The notes under the pieces: model-generated
The model's database searches: none
Told to the model about the DNA's origin: nothing
Seen by the model: the letters and a program-made list of their open reading frames with translations, nothing else
Shown: positions 11,801-21,400 of the stretch, piece by piece
Layout: each line of letters opens with the position of its first letter
Position numbering within the stretch: the first letter of the stretch is position 1
Program-made: the position numbers and the translations under genes
Assembly: GCA_963383645.1 (NCBI GenBank)
Contig: OY726578.1
Span: 25,012,523-25,076,522 of the forward strand
Source of the DNA: Muscardinus avellanarius
Lineage: Eukaryota; Chordata; Mammalia; Rodentia; Gliridae
DNA: 64,000 bases
Direction: 5' to 3'

Positions 11801-13704
11801 CAGATTCCTTTTAACTTAATGTGTTCTTTATTTTTTTTAATTTTTTTATTTTATTTTTTTTTTTTTGTGGGTCTGGGGATGGAACCCAGGGGCATTCGAC
11901 CTCTGAGCTACAACCCTGCCCTATTTTTTATTCTTTATTTTGAAACCGGGTCTCACTGAGTTGCAGAGGGCCTCACTAAGTAGCTGAGGCTGTCCGCGAA
12001 CTAAGATCCTCTGGTCTCAGCCTCCCAAATGCTGGGATTACAAGCGTGCGCCACCACGCCCGGCTCTAACCTAATTTCTTATAACTGTGCAGCACCAGAG
12101 GCAGAATCCAGGGGTGCTCTACTACTGTGCTACCTCCCCAGCCTTTTCTATTTGGTATTTGAGATGGAATGTCACTAAGTTGTCCATCCAGGTTGGCCTC
12201 AAACCTTTGATCCTCCCGCCTCAGCCTCCCAACTGCTGGGATTACAGGCATTCGCCGCAGCACCTGGCTGACACTCCTGCTTCACCCAGAGGACGAGAAC
12301 CTGCTAACAGACTGACGTGTCCTGTGGGGCCTGGGGCATCTGCTGTTGCTCTTTGGAATCTACCAGGAGAATTCCTGGCTTTTGAAGTGAGAAGGGAGTC
12401 AGGAGCAGCCTCTGAAGAGCCTCTGGGCTACGGGTTGGTAAAGAGTACGAGAAGCCCTGGGTCTAATCCCAGCACCGAGAGCGAGAGCGAGAAAGCAGCC
12501 ACGGCCTGCGACGCGTGCCTCCGCCACGGGCTTCCTGCCCACGCTGGGCTTCCCTTTCCAGGGCGGGAAGGGCACTGGCTCCTAGTGAGGCCTCCCTGTG
12601 CTGCGGCTTCCTGCCTGTCCTGCGGGGGGCAGGGAGGCAGCTTCCGGCCAGGGGACCTGGACAATGCCTGGCCGCGGGCCACCAGCATCCCCTTCCTGGA
12701 CGCCGCTCCCAGCTCCAAGGTCCCGCCCGTGGATTCGCCCCGAGGACCGTCCTGGTTTGCTGCCCTGTGAAAGTCCACACTGCTCCTGGTCCCTGTGGGG
12801 TGGGGAACTGGCCCGGGCACCGAGATGCACCAGCCCACCCTCCTCGCAGGGTCTTGAGGAGAATGTGGTCCCGCGGCAGCATCGGAGCTGCAGTTTTAAC
12901 CAGTACTAATAGTTAGTACTGGTTGGTGTGCACTGCCTGGGGACCCCCGGAAGCGACAAGGAAGCAGCTGGCAACAAGATGGAAGCGAGACAGGAGGCAC
13001 GCCCAAGCTCAGAGCTTCCTCCAGGCGCCTCAGGAGTCTGAGACGAAGCTGGAGCGGAGGCCTGCGCCCCCACCTGTCCTTGGGAGGCTGAGACAGGAGG
13101 ATCGCAGGCGTGCAGACAGCCTCAGCCATGCAGCAAGACTCCCTTCGACCCAGCAAGACCCTGCCTCAAATAAACACCAAGAAGGAATGGGGACGTAGCT
13201 CAGGGTAGAATGCCCACTGCTTCAATCCCCAGCACCAAAATGAACAAAACCAAACACAAATGAAAAACCTCTATGAGAATCTAAACCACGCAAGTGGAGA
13301 CAAGTCCATGAGGGTCGCCGTCACACTCAAGCTGGAGCGCAGAGGCCAGGTCATAAGCACGTGGTGAAGACCGACAGCTGGGGCGTCCCCTGGGGCCTGG
13401 AGGCGTGTCCCATGGATGAGGGGCTCCTGTGCCCGGCTCTCATGGGCGGGGCGGGGTCAGGTGTGCGGCAGGCCCGCTCCTCTGAGGTCACGCACACCTA
13501 CCTGCTGCCCAGGAAGCCCAGGGCCAGCTCCGCCAGCTCGGCCTCCACCTCCTCCGGGCTCAGCGTGGTCCCCAGGACCTTCCATGGCAGGGGGCTCTCG
13601 GGGCTCAGTGGGGCCGGGAAGTCTTGGAGAAGCGCATCTAAAAAGCCCGGGGTCTCTGCGCTGCAGGCCATCGGGCTGTGGTTCTGTGGGGCTCCTGTGG
13701 CCAT
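2838..13704 (-). CDS. PPM1F: PPM1F, protein phosphatase Mg2+/Mn2+-dependent 1F (POPX2)
   Basis: Seven coding exons on the minus strand: 13704–13502, 10566–10412, 7835–7630, 6062–5874, 5311–5168, 4379–4286 and 3199–2838. All junctions are GT–AG and the phases agree; they join into 1,353 nt, 450 residues (human 454). The start at 13704 was chosen over the longer in-frame ATG at 13755 because MATGAPQ aligns with the human N-terminus. The product is a PP2C-type serine/threonine phosphatase acting on CaM kinases and PAK in the cytoplasm (family knowledge). Visible motifs are RKMEDRH (about 169–175), the metal-binding DGHGGVD (200–206), WLGDSQ, ACDGFFD with metal ligand D362, and GSHDN (403–407). 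An acidic Glu/Gln linker lies near residues 101–114, where human has a Glu/Asp run. No broken frames. Identity is very secure; the untranslated ends are not defined. Confidence 0.97.
3712..3969 (-). mobile_element. SINE(s), ID-like plus B1-dID, minus orientation
   Basis: Two ID-type heads in reverse ('gggactgtacccagggg' and 'ggggattgaacccaggg') are followed by a reversed A-rich linker and a reversed B1-like half ending near 'gtgcccggcc'. It lies in the last PPM1F intron. Confidence 0.8.
6240..6690 (-). mobile_element. SINE fragments, minus orientation
   Basis: A reversed ID-like piece lies at about 6246–6311 ('gaccggggactgaactcggg'). A second reversed B1-like/ID piece lies at about 6517–6690. 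Both are diverged and sit in the PPM1F intron between coding exons 3 and 4. Confidence 0.65.
6744..7165 (+). mobile_element. SINE cluster, plus orientation
   Basis: A B1-like left half (about 6744–6868) is followed by a complete B1-dID (about 6873–7066) with an (AAAG)n-rich tail, then a further ID-like tail (about 7101–7160, 'ggctgggagtatggctcag'). Possibly one older element interrupted by a younger one. Confidence 0.8.
8685..8872. repeat. Tandem repeat, 71–74-bp unit, about 2.5 copies
   Basis: Copies begin with GGCTGCCCAG or GGCTGGCCAG at 8685, 8756 and 8830. Each runs through 'cagttctcattcca', a purine-poor middle and 'ggaaagca'. The third copy is truncated near 8872. It lies in the PPM1F intron between coding exons 2 and 3 and has no coding sense. 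Confidence 0.85.
9468..9876 (-). mobile_element. Two tandem SINEs, minus orientation
   Basis: Two reversed dimeric elements lie head to tail: one at about 9468–9690 (ID head, 'tttatttggagacagggtctc', reversed B1 half) and another at about 9690–9876. Both begin with a T-run, the reversed poly(A) tail. Confidence 0.82.
11010..12272 (-). mobile_element. Cluster of about six SINEs, all minus orientation
   Basis: Successive reversed B1-dID copies and fragments occupy about 1.26 kb of the first coding intron of PPM1F. Each has the reversed ID head ('ggaacccaggggcattc'), the reversed linker ('tttgaaac...gggtct') and the reversed B1 half ('cctcctgtctcagcctccc'). Poly(T) runs separate them. Nothing else is seen in this stretch. 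Confidence 0.88.
13072..13245 (+). mobile_element. SINE, B1-dID type, plus orientation
   Basis: A partial left half ('ttgggaggctgagacaggag') runs into 'cctcagccatgcagcaagac', then an ID-like tail ('ggggacgtagctcagggtag') and an A-rich end. Confidence 0.75.
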
Positions 13705-15604
13705 GTCCAGCACATTCCGGGGCTCGCAGGTTGGCCCGGCTGAGATGGTCTCCATCTGTCTTCACTCTGGGGAGAGACGGGAGTCAGCAACACCCTGGGT
13801 GAGTCACTCATGACAGGGTGCAGGCGTCCTGCTGTGTCTGCCTGTGAATGCTGGGTGCAGACACTTCACCAAGCCTGGCCACAGGCGAGCGGAGAGCTAT
13901 GCCCAGCCCACCTCTTGACGAGGGACAGGGGCACACGCAGGTGCCCAGCAAGGGAGTGCAGGGCAGGGGCCGGGGCCAGAGGCTGCGTGGGCCCTGGGAG
14001 GAGAAGGCAGAGGAGGGAGGCGTGTTCCCAGCCAGAGCGGCTGACACGGCAGAGACGGGGCCATCAAGGCAGGAGATGGGGCGCTGCCTGATCTGGGGAC
14101 CCTGCAGCCAGGAGGGCTCTGAGGTGGGGAGGTGACGCTGTCGGACCGTGTGTCTGCAAGTGGTGACCTGACAGGCCACCTGGGGCTGCAGAGAAGATTG
14201 GGGAAGGAAGGCCCGCTGGGTACTACACAGGGCCTTCCTTGCCTCCCGGCCTGAGGGTTCTGTGCTAGAAACCCGCCCCCACCTGCCCATGACCACTGAG
14301 CAATGGCCCCTCTCCTCTGCACTGGCACCACAGACCCTGACTATAGCAGCACTACAGAGCCAGGAAATCTGCCTGTGCTCTGTGCCCAGCGCCTGGCACG
14401 GGGCCCATCGGCCATCTGTACCAGGCATGCTGGGCAGAGAGGCGGGGGGGGGGGCTGCTCATGTGCAGAGCTCTGCCCAGTCTCCCCAGGGGACAGCTGG
14501 CGTACTCTCCGGCCACACTGGTGGACCACTTCTGCTAGGGAGGCAGTGTGTCCAGAGCTCCCGCCTGCTGGGGCCAGAGGCGAGAACCAGGCACAGCCTT
14601 CCTTCCCCGGGGCTCAGCTGGGCAGAGGACAGGAACTTCCCTCCTCGTCCCTCCTTTCCTAATAGATGCCCAAAGCTGATGCGCACCAGCGTGCAGCATG
14701 GGCAGGAGCAAAGCGCTCTCTGTCCTCCGAAGCCCACGACCTAGAGAGAAAGGCATGCAGAGGGCGGCGGGAGGGAGACAGCCTAAGCCCAGGGGGAAGC
14801 GGAGGCAGCCCTGCGAGCCATAGACAGGCGGGCACAGGGCCAGGGCTCCGGGATCCTGGAGGAGCCAGGCTCAGGAGAGCAGGGCTGGCTGGCAAGGGAA
14901 GGCAGGGCTGGGCCTGGTTGAGGCCACCCGGCTGTACTGGTGTGGGCACGGGTCCCCACACTAGGGCAGGCTGAGGGAGGGGCGTGCCTGCACCTGTGCC
15001 AGCTGCCAAGGGCGGGGTGGGCACGGGGGCACTGAGTTCCCCCCACCCAGGGCGGCTGGCCGAGACCAGGCTGGCCAGGGAACTCTGGGCTCTGGAACAG
15101 CCCCGTGGCCCTCTCACCGGCTGGCAGCACAGTGACAAGCCTGAGGGCACTGGCGTTGACACTAGCCCGGGCCCTGGGTGCCACTGAGGCCCAGCCCGCC
15201 TCCTGTGCCACCTCTGGAGCCTCGTGGCGGCCTGCTGTGACTGTGGCCACTGGACAGCGCAGGCCGTGGCATGAGCCGAGCGACCTGCCAGGGTCTCTGG
15301 GGGCTTGCCGTGGAGGACTCGCCCTGCTGTGCCCCGAAGGCTGGGAAGTCCTCGTCCCTCCTTGTCCCTGGCCACTCCTCCTGGCCACCAACTCTGGAAC
15401 TGGCGCTCTGGCTCCGGTGTTTGTGTCCACAGCCCCAGGGCAGCCGCCACTTCCCTCCCCTGAAGTAGGACCAGTCTCTCCTGTGACCCCAGCTCTCCAG
15501 CTCCGCTGGCCTTGTCCACTTAGGACCGGCACGCTGTCTTCCTTGGTGCCACTGACCTTGAGTTCCACCCCACTCATACAAAGCTTTTTTAAAATCTGAA
15601 CACT

Positions 15605-15803
15605 AGGCTGGGCGTGGTGGCGCACCCTTGTAATCCCCGCGCTTGGGAGGTGGAGACAGGAGGATAGCGCAGGTTCAAAGCCAGCCGTGTGCGCTAGCTT
15701 AGGAGACCCTGTTTCCAAATAAAAATATAAAATAGGTCTGGTAGTGTAGCCTGGAGGTAGAAGGACTTCCAGGAACCCCAGTACCACCAAAAAAAAAAAA
15801 AAA
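15605..15803 (+). mobile_element. SINE, family B (altered ID tail), with target-site duplication
   Basis: The left half carries 'aatccccgcgcttgggag' and 'gcaggttcaaagccagcc'. The right half has the family-B signature 'gtagcctggaggtagaagga' and 'ttccaggaaccccagtacc'. The flanking repeat 'aaaatctgaacact' occurs just before (15591–15604) and just after the poly(A) tail. Confidence 0.9.
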
Positions 15804-16129
15804 ATCTGAACACTTAGTGTACCCGTTTTGCCTCACCAGCTCAGCCAGTGCATATTTGCACAACAACCCCTGGGCGTGGCTTGGTATAAACCCCCGCAGT
15901 CTACGCGGGGGCGGGGGCGGGGGCGGCGCGGGGTGTTCAGAGCTGTGCTAGGCTTACTTACTGCTCCCGGCCATGCTGCCCGGTCCACGGGCTCAGGGCT
16001 CCCAGAGGGTGAGCGCTGGCTGAGGTCGCAGGAGGGCCAGGGGTCTTCTGGTGCCGTGACTTGGCCTCCCCTCAACTGGCTGCAGAGAAGAGGAAACTGA
16101 CATCAGCACGGAAATGGCTTAAATGCCGG

Positions 16130-16860
16130 GACCGAGCTAGCCGCCCTCAGAGTGCGGGAGCGCGGCTTGGCCACAGGCCTTGCCCCGGGAGCGCCAGAGG
16201 CAGACGGACGGACCGCCGGCAGAAGGCTGGAGGCTCCACTGCCGTCCACCGGGCGCCCGCGGGGTCCCGTGCGAACACCCACAGTCAGCCGCACTCTCCC
16301 CACGGCACAGAGCGGCCAAGGGCTCCCCGGGATGACACAGCCGCAGTGGGGCCCGCAGAGGGCAGGCCGAGGCTGTCCTCCGCCCAGCAAAGGCGGCCGC
16401 AGCCCGGCGCCGCACCAGGAGCCCTGCCACACCGGGGCCGGGGCGGCGAGGCAGGTCCCGCAGGGCCACCCCTGGCGGTTCTCCCCGCGCGGTCCCACCG
16501 GGCGGGCCGGGCTCGGCCACACCCCCGCGGCCCCACCCCGGGCTCCGCAGCCCCACGCCACGCCTACACCCCAGGGTCCGCGCCTCGCCTCGGCCTCCCC
16601 AGGCCCCTATTCCTGCCTCGGGCTCCTCAGCCCCTTTTCACCCTCGTGCACCTGACCCTCGCCCGCCCCGCCAGCCTCCGACCCACCCGCGGCCTCACCT
16701 GCTCCCGCCGCTCCGCGCCCCGAGCCGCTCGGGCCGGCCCCGCCCACTTCCCGTCCCGGGCCCGCCGGCCGCGCAGGCGCAGTCGGGCCCCCGGGCCCGG
16801 GCCTCTGCTGCCCCCTGGCGGCCTCGCGGCCAGAGACCCTTGACCGCGGCTCCTTTAACG
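16130..16860 (-). promoter_or_regulatory. PPM1F: CpG island with the probable PPM1F promoter and non-coding exon 1
   Basis: Very GC- and CpG-rich sequence, clearly denser than its flanks. A good minus-strand splice donor (GCAG followed by GTGAGG) lies at 16699/16698, so a non-coding first exon could end at 16699. It would splice to an acceptor at 13767, just upstream of the coding start, where a pyrimidine tract ends in CCAG. No TATA box is evident. The transcription start is inferred only. Confidence 0.65.
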
Positions 16861-16909
16861 GGGACATCTGCGCCCCACCCGGGGCAGGGCTCCGTGCCCA
16901 GGGCTCACC

Positions 16910-17290
16910 TTACATTTTTAAAAAATTTGTTTAGTACTGAGGATTAAGCCCAAGGGCGTTCTACTTCTGAGAGACATCTCCAGTCTTTTTTATTTTGAAA
17001 CAGGGTCTCACCAGGAGAATCACACAGGTTCGAAGCCAGCCTCAGCTATTTAGTGAGGCTTTCACCAACTTAGTGAGAACCTGTTTCCAAATAAAATATA
17101 AAAAAAAAGGTCTGGGAGTATAGCCCAGAGGTAGAAAGCCTCTGGGTTCCACCCCCAGTACCACACACACACACAAAAAAAAGTAAAAGAAACAGGGTCT
17201 AAGTTGCTGAGGCTGGCTGCGAACCTGTGATCCTCCTGCCTCAGCCTCCCACTTAGGGGGTTACAAGCGTGTGCCACCACACCCTTCTCC
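16910..17290. mobile_element. Nested SINE fragments between TOP3B and PPM1F
   Basis: A reversed SINE head (about 16918–17010) is followed by a plus-strand right part (about 17020–17170) with an A/C-rich tail. The remainder of a reversed B1 half follows (about 17190–17290). The simplest reading is one SINE inserted into another of opposite orientation. Confidence 0.7.
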
Positions 17291-18446
17291 CACCTTACAT
17301 TTAAAGGCTGCGTTAGTGTCCACACAACTGGACGCTTATACAACACAGATCTGCCACCCAGTTCTGGAGGTCCCAAGCCCCCGGTGTCAACAGTGTGTGC
17401 TCCTCCTGGGCAGCTCTGGGGACGGCCAGGCCCTCAGCTCTCCCGGCGTCTAAGAGGCCCACACTCCTCGGCTGGGCTCTCCTCTTCAAGCCGGCAAGAG
17501 CCAGTCAAGCCCTCCTGCCGCCATCTCTCAGCCCCCTCTGCTGCTTCTATAGTCCCGCGACCACCCTGGGCCCACACAGGTGACTGGACCCTGCACTCCA
17601 ACAGCGGCGGCCTCCTAGGGTCAGAATCTGCCTGGAGTGGAAGGGGTGGCCCCATGTGAGAGTCCCTCCCTGCACAGCTCAGGCCTCGGCACCTTCCGGG
17701 CCGCTGCCCGCAGCTCCCCACTCCCCCCACCGCTCACCTAGCCTAATCCGGCTTCTAGAGTGTTTCCCCAAGCTGTGGGGGACCCAGAGCTGCGCCCTCG
17801 GGCTTGGGCGGGCTCTGGCTGTGAGGATGGTGCAGGAGCGGGTTTTTCCAGGGTGCACCTGTTCAGGGAGGGACCATGACCCACCATGGAGGCAGGGGTC
17901 TGTGTGCGAACCATTTCTGGCCGCCCCACAGGGAAGTCTGGAAGGCTGTTTGCCCGAACCCCTGTCACCGTGCAGAGAGGCCTGGTGCCTGGCTCGGGCT
18001 GCTGGAGGGGCAACCTGAAACCCGCACCTGGGCCCAGGCAGGCGGTTCCTGGGACACTCCTAAGCCTGGCAGGGGGCTGGCTTTGGTAGGTGCCCAGCGC
18101 CTGGGATGGTCAGCGCTCACTGTGCCCACGGGAACCAGTATGGGCCCTGGCAAGCCGCAGTCACACAAAGTCACCGCATGCCAAGCCCGGGAGCCACAGG
18201 TGGACAAGGCCCAGGGGACCCCGAGCCAGACCCCAGACGCCTTCTCCCAGTCCCGCGGCTGCACCAGGCTGCTGGCCTCCGACCCTGTAGACGCGGTGCT
18301 CACCTTCCCCCGCCAGCAGCCGTCCCCTAAAGCCCAGGGCTACCCTGTGGTCACTGCTGGGCGGGCGTGGGCAGGGGAGAGGCCAGCCCCACGGGTCCCC
18401 AACAAGGCAAAGGCTGAGCCGCGGGCTCCCGGGGAGACAGATGTGT
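17291..18446. other. TOP3B–PPM1F intergenic sequence
   Basis: GC-rich sequence between the TOP3B 3' end (minus strand) and the PPM1F CpG island. The open frames match no family I recognise and are best treated as chance frames. No RNA gene or clear regulatory array was seen. Confidence 0.5.
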
Positions 18447-18452
18447 TTTAAT
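18447..18452 (-). terminator. TOP3B: Candidate TOP3B poly(A) signal (ATTAAA)
   Basis: ATTAAA on the minus strand begins only about 14 nt after the TOP3B stop codon. If used, the 3' UTR would be only some 30–45 nt. A more distal signal was not found before the GC-rich intergenic stretch. Confidence 0.5.
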
Positions 18453-18466
18453 GGTTCTGGAGGCTG

Positions 18467-21400
18467 TCACACAAAGTAGGCCGCCAGGGCTGACATCTTG
18501 TCCTTCGGCCGCCTGGGGGTGGGCTTCCCCGGGGGACGCCGGCCCCGGCCCCGGCCCTGCCTCCGGCCAGGCCCGCCCCGGTGCATGGGGTGGCAGGAGG
18601 CCGCGTGCTTCAGCTCCACCAGCGCCTGGAACACGGGGTCGCAGAAGACGCAGCCCGTGTGCTGGGTCCCGCCGCCCGGGAGTGGGGACCTGGCCTTGTT
18701 GAAGTCCACGTCCAGCAGGGCGGCCTCGCAGGCGGGGCAGGTGTCGGCGGACACGCGCACACGGTGGGCGTTCTCGAAGCAGTGGGCCACCACGTTGCAC
18801 CTGTTGCAGGCCACCTTCCACTTGGGGCCCGAGGTGGGGTCCAGCACCAGGACGCCGCCCTCGCATGCCACGCACTGGCCGATGCCCAGCATGCTCAGGG
18901 AGTGAGGGCAGGTGGGGTGCGTGCACTCGTTGCAGCCCAGGCCTGCGGGAGGGGGCCCGTGACGCCTGCGGCCAGGCCCATGCCCGCCCCCAGCCCTCTA
19001 CTCATCTGAGTTCTGGGCTCCAGGCCTGGCTTGGGCCTGCCCGGCAGGTCCGCCCAGCCCACCCTCCTGCCTCCACCCACCCTGCCAGCTCTGTGGGAGG
19101 GACAGCCCGAGGGTCTGTGGTAGGTGGTGACATGGGTCTGTGGTAGGTGGTGACATGGGTCTGTGGTAGGTGGTGACTGAGGGTCTGTGGTAGGTGGTGA
19201 GGGTCTGTGGTAGGTGGTGACTGAGGGTCTGGGGTAGGTGGTGACTGAGGGTCTGTGGTAGATGGTGACTGAGGGTCTGTGGTAGGTGGTGACTGAGGGT
19301 CTGTGGTAGGTGATAACTGAGGGTCTATGGTAGGTGGTGACATGGGTCTGTGGTAGGTGGTGACTGAGGGTCTGTGGTAGGTGGTGACTGAGGGTCTGGG
19401 GTAGATGGTGACATGGGTCTGTGGTAGGTGGTAACTGAGGGTCTATGGTAGGTGGTGACATGGGTCTGTGGTAGGTGGTGAGGGTCTGTGGTAGGTGGTG
19501 ACTGAGGGTCTGGGGTAGGTGGTGACTGAGGGTCTGTGGTAGATGGTGACATGGGTCTGTGGTAGGTGGTGACTGAGGGTCTGTGGTAGGTGGTGACTGA
19601 GGGTCTGTGGTAGGTGGTGACTGAGGGTCTGTGGTAGGTGGTGACTAAGGGTCTGTGGTAGGTGGTGACTGAGGGTCTGTGGTAGGTGGTGACATGGGTC
19701 TCTTAGGGTAGTGATTTGAGGGGTCTGTGGTAGGTGGTGACTGAGGGTCTGTGGTAGGTGGTGACATGGGTCTGTGGTAGGTGGTGACATGGGTCTGTGG
19801 TAGGTGGTGAGGGTCTGTGGTAGGTGGTGACTGAGGGTCTGGGGTAGGTGGTGACTGAGGGTCTGTGGTAGATGGTGACTGAGGTTCTGTGGTAGGTGGT
19901 GACTGAGGGTCTGTGGTAGGTGATAACTGAGGGTCTATGGTAGGTGGTGACATGGGTCTGTGGTAGGTGGTGACTGAGGGTCTGTGGTAGGTGGTGACTG
20001 AGGGTCTGGGGTAGATGGTGACATGGGTCTGTGGTAGGTGGTGACTGAGGGTCTGTGGTAGGTGGTGACTGAGGGTCTGTGGTAGGTGGTGACTAAGGGT
20101 CTGTGGTAGGTAGTGACTGAGGGTCTGTGGTAGGTGGTGACATGGGTCTCTTAGGGTGATGATTTGAGGGGTCTGTGGTAGGTGGTGACTGAGGGTCTGT
20201 GGTAGGTGGTGACATGGGTCTGTGGTAGGTGGTGACTGAGGGTCTATGGTAGGTGGTGACATGGGTCTGTGGTAGGTGGTGAGGGTCTGTGGTAGGTGGT
20301 GACTGAGGGTCTGGGGTAGGTGGTGACTGAGGGTCTGTGGTAGGTGGTAACTGAGGGTCTATGGTAGGTGGTGACATGGGTCTGTGGTAGGTGGTGAGGG
20401 TCTGTGGTAGGTGGTGACTGAGGGTCTGGGGTAGGTGGTGACTGAGGGTCTGTGGTAGATGGTGACATGGGTCTGTGGTAGGTGGTGACTGAGGGTCTGT
20501 GGTAGGTAGCGACTGAGGGTCTGTGGTAGGTGGTGACTAAGGGTCTGTGGTAGGTGGTGACTGAGGGTCTGTGGTAGGTGGTGACATGGGTCTCTTAGGG
20601 TGATGATTTGAGGGGTCTGTGGTAGGTGGTGACTCAGGGTCTGTGGTAGGTGGTGACATGGGTCTGTGGTAGGTGGTGACTGAGGGTCTATGGTAGGTGG
20701 TGACATGGGTCTGTGGTAGGTGGTGAGGGTCTGTGGTAGGTGGTGACTGAGGGTCTGGGGTAGGTGGTGACTGAGGGTCTGTGGTAGATGGTGACATGGG
20801 TCTGTGGTAGGTGGTGACTGAGGGTCTGTGGTAGGTAGCGACTGAAGGTCTGTGGTAGGTGGTGACTAAGGGTCTGTGGTAGGTGGTGACTGAGGGTCTG
20901 TGGTAGGTGGTGACATGGGTCTCTTAGGGTAGTGATTTGAGGGGTCTGTGGTAGGTGGTGACTGAGAGTCTGTGGTAGGTGGTGACATGGGTCTGTGGTA
21001 GGTGGTGACTGAGGGTCTATGGTAGGTGGTGACATGGGTCTGTGGTAGGTGGTGAGGGTCTGTGGTAGGTGGTGACTGAGGGTCTGGGGTAGGTGGTGAC
21101 TGAGGGTCTGTGGTAGACTGTGACTGAGGGTCTGTGGTAGGTGGTGACTGAGGGTCTGTGGTAGGTGGTAACTGAGGGTCTATGGTAGGTGGTGACATGG
21201 GTCTGTGGTAGGTGGTGAGGGTCTGTGGTAGGTGGTGACTGAGGGTCTGGGGTAGGTGGTGACTGAGGGTCTGTGGTAGATGGTGACATGGGTCTGTGGT
21301 AGGTGGTGACTGAGGGTCTGTGGTAGGTGGTGACTAAGGGTCTGTGGTAGGTGGTGACTGAGGGTCTGTGGTAGGTGGTGACTGAGGGTCTGTGGTAGGT

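Noticed and set aside
16061..16843. 260-codon open frame through the PPM1F CpG island
   Set aside because: GC-rich islands keep frames open on both strands. Composition is Pro/Arg/Ala-rich with no domain, and it overlaps the promoter.
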